Assembly (NCBI RefSeq): GCF_024169655.1
Contig: NZ_JALJWV010000001.1
Coordinates: 5,438,001 to 5,502,000, forward strand
Direction: 5' to 3'
Source: Pseudomonas marginalis
GTDB lineage: Bacteria; Pseudomonadota; Gammaproteobacteria; Pseudomonadales; Pseudomonadaceae
DNA: 64,000 nt
Position 1 is the first letter of the stretch; every line of letters begins with the position of its first letter. The translations under genes and the position numbers were made by a program. This document shows, one piece after another, positions 45,135 to 53,803 of the stretch. The notes beneath the pieces were generated by a model. It did no database searches. It was not told the origin of the DNA and saw nothing but the letters and a program-made list of their open reading frames with translations.

Positions 45135-45779
45135 TCAGTTCGACGCACGGTAAAGTCCGTGCGCATCGATGTAGGCCAGGACCGCGTCAGGCACCAGGAA
45201 ACGTACCGACTTCCCGCTGGCCAGCAGTTGACGGATCTGGGTGGCGGACACCGCAAGCGGGGTCTGCCAGACGAATGCAATATTCCCGTTCGGCCCGGTC
45301 AGGGCCAAGGGGTCACTTACCGACCGCGCGGCCAGCAGGTTGCGCAAGGCATCCGGCGGTTCGCTGTCGGCATCCGGGCGTTGCAAAACCAGGATGTGGC
45401 AGTGCTGGAGGAGTTCCTCCCAGCGATGCCAAGAGGGCAGGCCGCAAAATGCGTCCCAACCCAAAAGCAGAAACAACTGGTCGTCTGCGGCCAACTCGGC
45501 ACGCATCAGCTCCAGGGTGTCGACAGTGTAGGACGGTTTATCGCGTTTGAGCTCGCGGTCGTCCACCACCAGCGGCGGTATGCCAGCGACGGCAAGGCGC
45601 ACCATTTCCAGGCGCTGCTGCGCTGACACCTGCGGCGTATCGCGGTGCGGCGGCCGGGCATTGGGGATCACGCGCAATTCATCCAGCGCAAGGGCATCCG
45701 CGACTTCCAGGGCGCTGCGCAAATGGCCGATATGCACGGGGTCAAAAGTGCCGCCGAGCAACCCGATGCGTTTACCCAT
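45135..45779 (-). CDS. nadD: Nicotinate-nucleotide adenylyltransferase
   Basis: The 214-residue protein has GGTFDPVHIGHLRSALEVAD (HxGH nucleotidyl transfer motif) near the N terminus and VSATQIRQLLASGKSV near the C terminus. It makes deamido-NAD from nicotinate mononucleotide. Its ATG shares one base with the proA stop (TGATG). Confidence 0.95.
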   Translation of the reverse strand: MGKRIGLLGGTFDPVHIGHLRSALEVADALALDELRVIPNARPPHRDTPQVSAQQRLEMVRLAVAGIPPLVVDDRELKRDKPSYTVDTLELMRAELAADDQLFLLLGWDAFCGLPSWHRWEELLQHCHILVLQRPDADSEPPDALRNLLAARSVSDPLALTGPNGNIAFVWQTPLAVSATQIRQLLASGKSVRFLVPDAVLAYIDAHGLYRASN

Positions 45780-47044
45780 CAAGTGCGCACATGACCGTCG
45801 CCGAACACGACATACTTCTCGCTGGTCAGGCCTTCCAGGCCAACCGGGCCGCGTGCGTGGAGCTTGTCGGTGGAGATACCGATCTCCGCCCCCAGGCCAT
45901 ACTCGAAGCCGTCGGCAAAACGCGTCGAGGCGTTGACCATCACCGAAGCGGAGTCCACTTCGTTGAGGAAACGCCGGGCATCGCTGAAATGCTCGGTAAC
46001 AATGGCGTCGGTGTGCTTGGAGCCGTATTTGTTGATGTGTTCGATGGCCTGGTCAAGGTCGTCGACGATGCGGATCGACAGGATCGGCGCCGTGTACTCG
46101 GTGTACCAGTCTTGCTCGGTGGCTTCGATCACGTCCGCACCGAGCAGCGCACGGGTGCGCTCGCAACCGCGCAACTCAACACCCTTGTCGCGGTAGATGG
46201 CAGCCAGCGGCGGCAGCACGCGATCGGCAATGCCGGCGTGCACCAGCAGGGTTTCCATGGTGTTGCACGGGGCGTAACGGTGCGTCTTGGCGTTGTCGGC
46301 GATGCGGATCGCCTTGTCGATGTCGGCGGCGATGTCGATGTAAACGTGGCAGACGCCATCCAGGTGCTTGATCACCGGCACCTTGGCATCACGGCTGACG
46401 CGTTCGATCAGGCTCTTGCCACCGCGCGGCACGATCACGTCGACGAATTCCGGCATGGTGATCAGCGCGCCGACGGCGGCGCGGTCGGTGGTTTCCACCA
46501 CTTGCACCACTTCGGCCGGCAACTCGGCCACGGCCAGGCCCTGCTGGATGCAGGCGGCAATCGCGCGATTGGAATGAATCGCCTCGGAACCGCCACGCAG
46601 GATGGTGGCGTTGCCGGACTTGAGGCACAGGCTCGCGGCGTCGATGGTCACGTTCGGGCGCGACTCATAGATGATGCCGATCACGCCCAGGGGCACGCGC
46701 ATCTTGCCGACCTGGATGCCGGACGGCAGGTAACGCATATCGCGGATTTCACCGATGGGATCAGGCAGCTTGGCGACCTGACGCAGACCTTCGATCATGT
46801 CGTCGATACGCGCAGGGGTCAGCGCCAGGCGGTCGAGCAACGCCGGCTCCAGGCCATTGGCGCGGCCGTTGGCCAGGTCCAGTTCGTTGGCGGCGGTCAA
46901 CTCGGAGCGCGAAGCATCCAGAGCATCGGCGGCGGCCAACAAGGCGCGGTTCTTCTGCGCGGTGCTCGCACGGGCGATCAACCGCGAGGCCTGACGGGCA
47001 GCGCGACCCAGGCGGGTCATGTAGTCAAGAACGGACTCAGTCAT
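45779..47044 (-). CDS. proA: Glutamate-5-semialdehyde dehydrogenase (gamma-glutamyl phosphate reductase)
   Basis: The 421-residue aldehyde-dehydrogenase-fold enzyme has YESRPNVTIDAASLCLKSGNATILRGG, the catalytic Cys in THRYAPCNTMETLLVH, and GLGAEIGISTDKLHARGPVGLEGLTSEKYV. It reduces gamma-glutamyl phosphate for proline synthesis. It is the first gene of the long leftward cluster that runs on to rodA and rlpA. Confidence 0.97.
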   Translation of the reverse strand: MTESVLDYMTRLGRAARQASRLIARASTAQKNRALLAAADALDASRSELTAANELDLANGRANGLEPALLDRLALTPARIDDMIEGLRQVAKLPDPIGEIRDMRYLPSGIQVGKMRVPLGVIGIIYESRPNVTIDAASLCLKSGNATILRGGSEAIHSNRAIAACIQQGLAVAELPAEVVQVVETTDRAAVGALITMPEFVDVIVPRGGKSLIERVSRDAKVPVIKHLDGVCHVYIDIAADIDKAIRIADNAKTHRYAPCNTMETLLVHAGIADRVLPPLAAIYRDKGVELRGCERTRALLGADVIEATEQDWYTEYTAPILSIRIVDDLDQAIEHINKYGSKHTDAIVTEHFSDARRFLNEVDSASVMVNASTRFADGFEYGLGAEIGISTDKLHARGPVGLEGLTSEKYVVFGDGHVRT

Positions 47045-47218
47045 GGTCAGGGAGTCTTGGCAAAGAGGAAAGCGGCAGATTATAGCTGTGACGCCGCCCG
47101 ACTGACAGCGGTGAGGGGCGGATGGTCGAAATGAACTGTAAAAACCTGGGGTTCAGCCGTAATTAAGGTTGGAGTTGTTATTATTCCGTCACATTTAGCC
47201 GTATTTACCCTGAACGCC

Positions 47219-47902
47219 ATGTCGAGTGTTACCCCCCAACTCCCCGCCAGCGCCCTGCCCGACCGCTTCTTCGACCGCGATGCGCAACTCCTTGCGCGGG
47301 AATTGCTCGGCAAAGTCATCCGCCATCGTGTCGGAGATGTCTGGCTTTCGGCACGGATTATTGAAACCGAAGCGTATTACGTGGCCGAAAAAGGCAGCCA
47401 TGCCTCACTGGGCTACACAGAAAAGCGTAAGGCTTTGTTTCTGGATGGTGGGCATATCTATATGTACTACGCCCGTGGCGGCGATTCGCTGAACTTCAGC
47501 GCCCAAGGCCCGGGCAATGCGGTATTGATCAAATCCGCCTATCCCTGGGTCGATGCCATCTCCGGCCCGGCGAGTTTGGCGCAGATGCTGCTGAACAACC
47601 CGGACGCCAACGGCGGCCCGCGCCCCTCGCAGAAGCTCTGCGCCGGCCAGACCTTGCTGTGCAAGGCGCTGGGCCTGAAAGTGCCGATGTGGGATGCCAA
47701 GCGCTTCGAACAGGAGCGGCTCTATGTGGAAGACGTCGGCCAGGTGCCGATGCACATTATCCAGACCACTCGCCTGGGCATTCCCAGCGGCAGGGATGAA
47801 CACTTGATGTACCGCTTCGTCGATGCCGGCTATGCGCCCTATTGCACGCGGAACCCGCTGCGCCGGGGCCAGGTCGAAGGCCGCGACTATTTTTTGCTTT
47901 GA
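47219..47902 (+). CDS. mpg: DNA-3-methyladenine glycosylase (AAG/MPG type)
   Basis: The 227-residue protein has RDAQLLARELLGKVIRH, IIETEAYYVAEKGSHAS, YMYYARGGDSLNFSAQGPGNAVLIKSA and the late FVDAGYAPYCTRNPLRRG. This is the AAG fold, unrelated to E. coli Tag or AlkA. It excises alkylated bases. It diverges from proA across 174 bases. Confidence 0.92.
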   Translation: MSSVTPQLPASALPDRFFDRDAQLLARELLGKVIRHRVGDVWLSARIIETEAYYVAEKGSHASLGYTEKRKALFLDGGHIYMYYARGGDSLNFSAQGPGNAVLIKSAYPWVDAISGPASLAQMLLNNPDANGGPRPSQKLCAGQTLLCKALGLKVPMWDAKRFEQERLYVEDVGQVPMHIIQTTRLGIPSGRDEHLMYRFVDAGYAPYCTRNPLRRGQVEGRDYFLL

Positions 47903-48019
47903 AGGCTTGAACCGGTTGTTCCTGCTGGAAATGGCTACCTGCAACGCAACCGATCCTCTGCGGGCGCTGATCGTCGGTGGATTGCCAATTGAAAAAACTG
48001 CATAAGTGGAGTGGATTGT

Positions 48020-49336
48020 ATGGGCCAATGGCTCGATAGCATCACTGGCTGGCTGACGCTGAACCCCCAATGGCTGGCGGCGGCGGTATTTATCGTCGCG
48101 TGCGTAGAATGCCTGGCCATTGCCGGGTTGATCGTGCCCGGCACGGTGCTGCTGTTCGCCATTGCCACGCTGGCCGGCAGCGGTGCGCTGCCCCTGAGTG
48201 AAACCCTGCTACTGGGCTTTCTCGGCGGCCTGTTAGGCGATGGGGTGTCCTACTTCCTGGGGCGACATTTCCACCAGAACATCCGGCGCCTGCCCGGCCT
48301 GCGGCATCACCCTGAATGGATGAACGGCGCCGAGACCTACTTCCACAAGTACGGCATTGCCAGCCTGCTGGTAGGGCGTTTCATTGGCCCGTTGCGCCCC
48401 ATGCTGCCGATGGTGGCCGGCATGTGCGACATGCCGTTCCCGCGCTTTGCTCTCGTCAGCATTGTCGCGGCGGCCAGTTGGACGGTCGCCTACCTGCTGC
48501 CGGGCTGGGCGACCGGCGCGGCCTTCCGCCTGCCGTTGCCGGCGGGGTTCTGGCCCGAAGCGGGGATTGTCGCGGCATGCCTGGCGGTGTTGCTGGGGTT
48601 GAGTTTGAACAGCAGCCTGCGCGGCCATCGCCAGGCCACGTTGTGGATCGGTTGCGCCAGCCTGATCCTGTTGATCGCGCTGTTTATCGGCTACCCGCAC
48701 CTCAACGACTTCGACCAGGGGCTGAGCAGCCTGGTGCAGGAGCATCGCAGCGCCTGGCTGGACGAGACCATGGTGAGGCTCACCCTACTGGGCGAGTTCA
48801 AGCAGATGTTTGTCGCCAGCGCCCTGTTCACCGGCCTGTTGTTACTGGCACGACAATCGCGCCACGCACTGTTTGTCGGCGTCACACTGGGCGGCGCCGC
48901 AGTGATCAATACCGCCAGCAAGCTGTTTTTTGCCCGTGATCGCCCGGAAGTCCTCACCGATCCGCTGACCAGCTTCAGCATGCCCAGTGGCCACGCCTCC
49001 GGCGCATTCGCGTTTTTCCTGGCCTTGGCGGTACTGGCCGGACGCGGGCAACCCACGCGCCTGCGCCTGACCTGGCTGCTGCTGGGCTGCATCCCCGCTG
49101 CATTCATCGCGCTGTCGCGGGTCTACCTGGGCGTCCACTGGCCCTCCGACATCCTGGCCGGAACACTGCTGGCGATGACCGTCTGCGCATTCAGCCTGAG
49201 CGTGGTTCAGTACCGCAGCCCGCTGCCACCCATGCCGCAGAAAGCCTGGTGGCTGGTATTGCCCGCCGTAGTGGCGGCGCTCGGTTTCATCGCCTTTACC
49301 GGCACCTCGCACGCTCTGCTCAGGTACGCCTACTGA
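48020..49336 (+). CDS. DedA-PAP2 fusion membrane protein
   Basis: The 438-residue protein joins two membrane domains. Residues ~15-185 are a DedA/VTT domain (GLIVPGTVLLFAIATLAG, GDGVSYFLGR, VGRFIGPLRPMLPMVAG). Residues ~205-430 are a PAP2 lipid phosphatase with KLFFARDRP (301-309), PSGH (322-325) and SRVYLGVHWPSD (366-377), so all three catalytic motifs are intact. DedA proteins are lipid flippases (for example of undecaprenyl phosphate), and PAP2 enzymes make undecaprenyl phosphate from its diphosphate, so the fusion may combine dephosphorylation and flipping. The ATG at 48020 is used. Confidence 0.9.
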   Translation: MGQWLDSITGWLTLNPQWLAAAVFIVACVECLAIAGLIVPGTVLLFAIATLAGSGALPLSETLLLGFLGGLLGDGVSYFLGRHFHQNIRRLPGLRHHPEWMNGAETYFHKYGIASLLVGRFIGPLRPMLPMVAGMCDMPFPRFALVSIVAAASWTVAYLLPGWATGAAFRLPLPAGFWPEAGIVAACLAVLLGLSLNSSLRGHRQATLWIGCASLILLIALFIGYPHLNDFDQGLSSLVQEHRSAWLDETMVRLTLLGEFKQMFVASALFTGLLLLARQSRHALFVGVTLGGAAVINTASKLFFARDRPEVLTDPLTSFSMPSGHASGAFAFFLALAVLAGRGQPTRLRLTWLLLGCIPAAFIALSRVYLGVHWPSDILAGTLLAMTVCAFSLSVVQYRSPLPPMPQKAWWLVLPAVVAALGFIAFTGTSHALLRYAY

Positions 49337-49551
49337 CCCTTGGCCGGACCGATCCAGTCAACTGGGGCGGTTCGGCGTTCGACGCAGCGTTCGCGCCGCT
49401 CCAGCAGCATTTCGTCGGCAATTTCTGCGCCGCGCTCGGCGATGTATTCCGGACTACGCGTTGCATCCTGCGCAAGCAACTGCGAAGTAATGCTGGCAAA
49501 AAAAACGTCCCAGGCCGCCTGCTCCGATTGCACTAGCCGAATCATGTTCAT
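49330..49551 (-). CDS. Small conserved hypothetical protein
   Basis: The protein of 73 residues (or 71 from the ATG at 49545, which has GGGG at better spacing) reads MIRLVQSEQAAWDVFFASITSQLLA...ERGAEIADEMLLERRERCVERR. It is helical, acidic then basic, with no signal or motif I can name. The end overlaps the DedA-PAP2 stop by seven bases. It lies 96 bases downstream of the LON-domain gene in the same direction. Confidence 0.7.
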   Translation of the reverse strand: MNMIRLVQSEQAAWDVFFASITSQLLAQDATRSPEYIAERGAEIADEMLLERRERCVERRTAPVDWIGPAKGQ

Positions 49552-49647
49552 CCCCTGATCAGTGGTTGTGTGATCGGAAACTATTTCAGCCAGTGCGATG
49601 GGAGCAACGCAGGAAAGTCTGAAAGCTGCGCCAGACAATTCCGAAGA

Positions 49648-50238
49648 TCAGGTGAACAACTCACCTTGCAACTCATCCAGCAGCATCTGGATCGCATCCA
49701 GCCGCTGCTGCGGATCATCGAGTTGCAGCAGGTCGATCTTGTCGGCCTCAGTGAATGGCAGCAAATACGCCAATTGATTGCCCAGGGCCTGCTGACCATC
49801 GGCATGGGTGCCCATGTCCAGCGAGGCCACCATCGGGTGTTCGGCCAGGGCCTGGAGCAGGGCCAGCAGGTCGGCGTCCTCCTCTTCCAGCGCGTGGTCC
49901 GGCAGTTCCTCCAGCCATTGCACCTCGGCCACCAGCAACTGGTCCTTCTGCACCTCGGCGTCGCGGACACGGAAGCGGCGCCCGCCCTCGACGCGAATGC
50001 CCAGCAGGCCGTTATCCTGCTGTTTGAAGTCACGTATCAGCGCTTCACAGCCGATCAGCGCGTAGCCTTCCGCAGCCGTGCCTACCTCCTTGCCATCGAG
50101 GATGCACACCACGCCGAAACTTTCGCCCTTTTTCATGCAGCGGCTGATCATGTCCAGGTAACGCGCCTCGAACAATTGCAGGTCGAGGGTGCAGCCGGGA
50201 AATAGCACAGTGTTGAGCGGGAACAACGCCAGACTCAT
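49648..50238 (-). CDS. LON N-terminal (substrate-binding) domain protein
   Basis: The 196-residue protein starts MSLALFPLNTVLFPGCTLDLQLFEARYLDMISRC, the LON substrate-binding domain, with no ATPase or protease part. Such stand-alone proteins are common; their role is unknown, perhaps in protein quality control. It follows lrgB by 21 bases, so the two are likely cotranscribed. Confidence 0.9.
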   Translation of the reverse strand: MSLALFPLNTVLFPGCTLDLQLFEARYLDMISRCMKKGESFGVVCILDGKEVGTAAEGYALIGCEALIRDFKQQDNGLLGIRVEGGRRFRVRDAEVQKDQLLVAEVQWLEELPDHALEEEDADLLALLQALAEHPMVASLDMGTHADGQQALGNQLAYLLPFTEADKIDLLQLDDPQQRLDAIQMLLDELQGELFT

Positions 50239-50259
50239 AAAGGTTTCCTTAACCCCGAT

Positions 50260-50976
50260 TCAAACAATCACCGACACGGCCAACGGCAGGAACACCGCCG
50301 TCGCCACGCCCATGAGGCTCATGGCCAGCGCCGCAAAGGCGCCACATTCTTCGCTTTCCTGCAGGGCCACCGACGTGCCGACGGCGTGGGCGGTCATGCC
50401 CAGGGCCATGCCGCGCGCCTCGGGGCTGTGCACGCCCAGGCGCGACAAGTACGCCGGGCCGATCATCGCCCCGATCACCCCGGTGATCAGCACAAACACC
50501 GCAGCCAATGCAGCCACGCCGCCGATCTGCTCGGCCACCAGCATGGCAATCGGCGAGGTCACCGACTTGGGCGCCATGGTCATCAACATCCTGTGTTCGG
50601 CACCGAACCACCAGCCCAGCAACACACACAGGCCAGTGGCCAACACGCCACCTATCACCAGCGTAGTAAAAATCGGCCAGAACAACTGACGAATCCGTCG
50701 CAGGTTCAGATAGAGCGGCACCGCCAGGGCCACGGTCGCCGGGCCCAGCAGGATGCTCATGATCTCGGTGCTCTTGCGATACTCGGCGTAACTCAGGCCA
50801 CAGGTGAGCAGCACGCCAATCACCAGCAGCATCGACACCAGCACCGGCTGCAGGAAGATCCAGCGGGTTTTCTCGAAGCCCGCGAGTACCAGTTGATAGG
50901 CGCCAAGGGTGATGCCGATGCCGAATAGCGGATGATGAATCACCGCTGTCCATGCGCCTTGCCAGTCGAAGGTCAT
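50260..50976 (-). CDS. lrgB: LrgB family membrane protein
   Basis: The 238-residue protein has about seven membrane helices and the conserved APKSVTSPIAMLVAEQIGG and GMTAHAVGTSVALQ. It pairs with the upstream LrgA-type gene. In other bacteria the LrgAB/CidAB pair is holin-like, tied to autolysis control, and related plant proteins export glycolate. Start ATG overlaps the lrgA stop (ATGA). Confidence 0.92.
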   Translation of the reverse strand: MTFDWQGAWTAVIHHPLFGIGITLGAYQLVLAGFEKTRWIFLQPVLVSMLLVIGVLLTCGLSYAEYRKSTEIMSILLGPATVALAVPLYLNLRRIRQLFWPIFTTLVIGGVLATGLCVLLGWWFGAEHRMLMTMAPKSVTSPIAMLVAEQIGGVAALAAVFVLITGVIGAMIGPAYLSRLGVHSPEARGMALGMTAHAVGTSVALQESEECGAFAALAMSLMGVATAVFLPLAVSVIV

Positions 50977-51335
50977 GATTGCTCCTCCTTCTGCGCCTGG
51001 CGCTTGACCAGCTTTTGCATCAGCACGCCGACGAACCCCATGGCGATCACCAGCGACAACACCAACGCGCCGACGATGGCCCAGAAGTCGGCGGCAATAT
51101 CCTTGGCATACACCATCACCCCCACCGCCGGCGGCACCAGCAGCAACGGCAAGTAACGCAGCAGGCTGCTGGCCGCCAGGCTCAGGGGCTCAGCGACTTC
51201 GCCGCGCCACACCAAATAACCCAGCATCAACAGCAAACCGATGATCGGCCCAGGCAACACCGGTATCAGCAAATGGTTGATCGCCGTGCCGATCAATTGA
51301 AACAGCACCAGCCATGTCAGACCGCGTAACAGCAT
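50973..51335 (-). CDS. lrgA: CidA/LrgA family holin-like protein
   Basis: The 120-residue protein has four membrane helices and the LrgA pattern LPGPIIGLLLMLGYLVW, LPLLLVPPAVGVM. The charged tail is KLVKRQAQKEEQS. GGGGGGAAG precedes the start. It heads the lrgA-lrgB-LON unit and probably forms a membrane complex with LrgB. Confidence 0.91.
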   Translation of the reverse strand: MLLRGLTWLVLFQLIGTAINHLLIPVLPGPIIGLLLMLGYLVWRGEVAEPLSLAASSLLRYLPLLLVPPAVGVMVYAKDIAADFWAIVGALVLSLVIAMGFVGVLMQKLVKRQAQKEEQS

Positions 51336-51494
51336 CCGTTCTTCCCCCCTCAAGACCCGCCCGCATTATAAACATGCCCGCGCTATGCTCAGGCATTCGC
51401 AATCAGCATGGTGGATTGACCGGGCTAGTTGCCCATGATGATCTAACATCGTTCTCGCACATCAATAAAAACCGATGAACCAAGGAGAGACGCA

Positions 51495-51950
51495 ATGCCC
51501 TATGTACCTGTAGCGCAGCTCAAAGATTATGTCGGCAAGGAACTGGGACGTTCCGACTGGCTCACCATCGACCAGGCCCGTATCAACCTGTTCGCAGAAG
51601 CCACTGGCGATCATCAGTTCATCCACGTCGACCCGGTCAAGGCCGCGCAAACCCCGTTCGGCAGCACCATCGCCCACGGTTTCCTGTCGCTGTCGCTGAT
51701 GCCCAAGTTGATGGAAGACATCCTGATCATGCCCGAAGGCCTGAAGATGGCGGTCAACTATGGCTTGGACAGCGTGCGCTTTATCCAGCCGGTGAAGGTC
51801 AATTCCAAGGTGCGCCTGAACGTGACGCTCACCGACGTCACCGAGAAAAAGCCCGGCCAATGGCTGTTCAAGGCCACCGCCACCCTGGAAATCCAAGGCC
51901 AGGAAAAACCCGCTTACATTGCCGAGTCGCTGTCGCTCTGCTTCGTGTAA
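51495..51950 (+). CDS. MaoC-like (R)-hydratase
   Basis: The 151-residue hot-dog-fold protein has the hydratase motif FAEATGDHQFIHVDPVKAAQTPFGSTIAHGFLSLSL, with the Asp-His dyad. It probably hydrates an enoyl-CoA or acts on an acyl thioester; the substrate is unknown. AAGGAG stands at the right distance. A perfect 12-bp hairpin follows the stop. Confidence 0.92.
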   Translation: MPYVPVAQLKDYVGKELGRSDWLTIDQARINLFAEATGDHQFIHVDPVKAAQTPFGSTIAHGFLSLSLMPKLMEDILIMPEGLKMAVNYGLDSVRFIQPVKVNSKVRLNVTLTDVTEKKPGQWLFKATATLEIQGQEKPAYIAESLSLCFV

Positions 51951-51956
51951 GCGCCA

Positions 51957-51999
51957 CCCTGTGGTGAGGCGCTGAAACTCACCACAGGGCACGTAAATT
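51957..51999 (+). terminator. Hairpin terminator after the MaoC gene
   Basis: CCCTGTGGTGAG / CTCACCACAGGG form a perfect 12-bp stem with a 9-base loop, followed by CACGTAAATTT. It starts six bases after the stop. The T run is short. Confidence 0.7.
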
Positions 52000-52055
52000 T
52001 ATGTATGTAAGTCGTAGCTGCGGCATACTCGGCGCTCAATTATCCGGATCCCGCT

Positions 52056-53774
52056 ATGCGCCCACTCGCTCCCCTTGTCCTTGCCCTGTTGCTCACCGCT
52101 TGCGGAGACGGCGAATCGCTGTTGCCGCCCGATGCGCGCCTGCCCGATGGCGGCCGTTACCGGGGTGATGTGGTCAATGGCTTGCTGCAGGGCCAGGGCC
52201 GCGTGGACTACCCCAACGGCAGCTGGTACACCGGCCAGTTCGACAAAGGCCAGTGGCACGGCCAGGGCGAATGGCACGGCAGCAACGGCGAAGTCTATAA
52301 AGGTCAATTCCAGCAAGGCCTGTTCGACGGCCAGGGGAGCCTGACCACTGCGGGCAGCCAGTATGTCGGCGGTTTCAAACAAGGCCGGCGCAACGGCGAA
52401 GGCACCCTCAAAGAGGGGCAGATGACCTATCGCGGCGAATTCAAGGACGATCAGTATTCCGGCCTCGGGCGCCTGGAACTGGCCGACGGCAGCCAATACC
52501 AGGGCCAGTTCGCCCACGGCAAGCCCAACGGCGAAGGTCAGCGCAACGATGACAGCGGCAACCAGTTCAGCGGCCACTTCGTCGACGGCCAACTGGAAGG
52601 CAACGGCACCTTCAACAGCGCTGACGGCGACATCTACATCGGCCAGTTCAAACAGAACCAACTGAACGGCAAGGGTCGCTACGAAAACGCCGACGGCGAC
52701 GTGTGGATCGGCCAGTTCAAGGAAGGCGCCCTCAGCGGCAAGGGCGAGTTGATCGGCGTCGATAGCAGCCACTACGTCGGCCAGTTCAGCGATTGGCGCT
52801 TCAGCGGCGAAGGCCGCCTGAACCTCCCCGACGGCAGCTTCTATATCGGCGGTTTCGACAGCGACAACTACCAGGGTCGTGGCACCTTGGTGCTTACCGA
52901 CGGCACCGTGCAAGCGGGCACCTGGGTCAACGGCATGCGCGTGCGCGACGCCGACGGCAAGCTGTTGCCCGACCCACTGGAAATCGGCGTGCTGGCCCAG
53001 GGCCGCCTGCTCGATGCCGCCCTCGCCGCCGTGCCCGCCTCGACCCCCGCCGTGGAGCTGTACACCCTGGTACTGGCCGGCGACGGCAAACAAAGCGTGT
53101 TCCTGCGCGAAGCCGATTACGTCAGCAATATGCTCGCCAGCCGCTTCGGGGCGCGCGGACAGATTCGCCTGGTCAACCATCGCGACCATATCACCGACCG
53201 TCCCCTGGCCACCCGCGAAAGCCTGCGGCGTGCGGTGCAGACCCTGGCCGAACGCAGCGGGCCGGAGGACCTGGTATTTATCTACCTGACCAGCCACGGC
53301 ACCCACGAACACGAACTGGTGCTCGACCAACCGCGCATGGAACTGGCCGACCTGCCGGCCGATGAGCTGACCGCAGTACTCGCGCCGCTGAAGAACCGCG
53401 ACAAGATCGTGGTGATTTCCGCGTGCTACTCCGGTGGCTTCATTCCGGCACTGAAAGACGAGCACACCTTGATCATGACCGCTTCCCGCGCCGACCGCGT
53501 GTCATTCGGTTGCTCCGAGGAAGCCGACTTTACCTACTTCGGCGATGCCCTTTTCGCCCAGGCTTTCAACCAGACCGACGACTTGCAGCAAGCCTTCAAG
53601 CTGGCGCAACTGCACGTGACCGAACGCGAGCAGGCAGACAACTTCGAAGCCTCCGAACCGCAGATCTGGGCCCCCAAAGGCGTGATCGCCCATTGGCAAC
53701 TATTACGCAAGCAGCAAGCACGAAAGGCGCTCGAAAGCGTCTCACTAAATAGCAAGGAAGCTAAAGGCAACTAA
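52056..53774 (+). CDS. MORN-repeat lipoprotein with C13 (legumain/caspase-like) peptidase domain
   Basis: The 572-residue precursor has lipobox LLTAC (C16). About twelve MORN-type repeats follow (~30-295; G-x-Y-x-G-x-F pattern, such as GSWYTGQFDKGQWHGQGEW). The C-terminal ~240 residues form a C13 peptidase domain with the dyad His in YLTSHGTHEHEL (H414) and Cys in VVISACYSGGF (C457). Prokaryotic C13 proteins are mostly uncharacterised. The catalytic pair is intact, so a protease active in the envelope is likely. No operon partner; the next gene starts 29 bases on. Confidence 0.9.
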   Translation: MRPLAPLVLALLLTACGDGESLLPPDARLPDGGRYRGDVVNGLLQGQGRVDYPNGSWYTGQFDKGQWHGQGEWHGSNGEVYKGQFQQGLFDGQGSLTTAGSQYVGGFKQGRRNGEGTLKEGQMTYRGEFKDDQYSGLGRLELADGSQYQGQFAHGKPNGEGQRNDDSGNQFSGHFVDGQLEGNGTFNSADGDIYIGQFKQNQLNGKGRYENADGDVWIGQFKEGALSGKGELIGVDSSHYVGQFSDWRFSGEGRLNLPDGSFYIGGFDSDNYQGRGTLVLTDGTVQAGTWVNGMRVRDADGKLLPDPLEIGVLAQGRLLDAALAAVPASTPAVELYTLVLAGDGKQSVFLREADYVSNMLASRFGARGQIRLVNHRDHITDRPLATRESLRRAVQTLAERSGPEDLVFIYLTSHGTHEHELVLDQPRMELADLPADELTAVLAPLKNRDKIVVISACYSGGFIPALKDEHTLIMTASRADRVSFGCSEEADFTYFGDALFAQAFNQTDDLQQAFKLAQLHVTEREQADNFEASEPQIWAPKGVIAHWQLLRKQQARKALESVSLNSKEAKGN

Positions 53775-53803
53775 GCTGTAACGTGTAATAGGGGGGAAAC
53801 ACC

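Noticed and set aside
47931..48005. Possible 24-codon gene (MATCNATDPLRALIVGGLPIEK...)
   Set aside because: Weak ribosome binding site, no hydrophobic or conserved pattern, and it fills a short gap between two genes; chance is the simpler reading.
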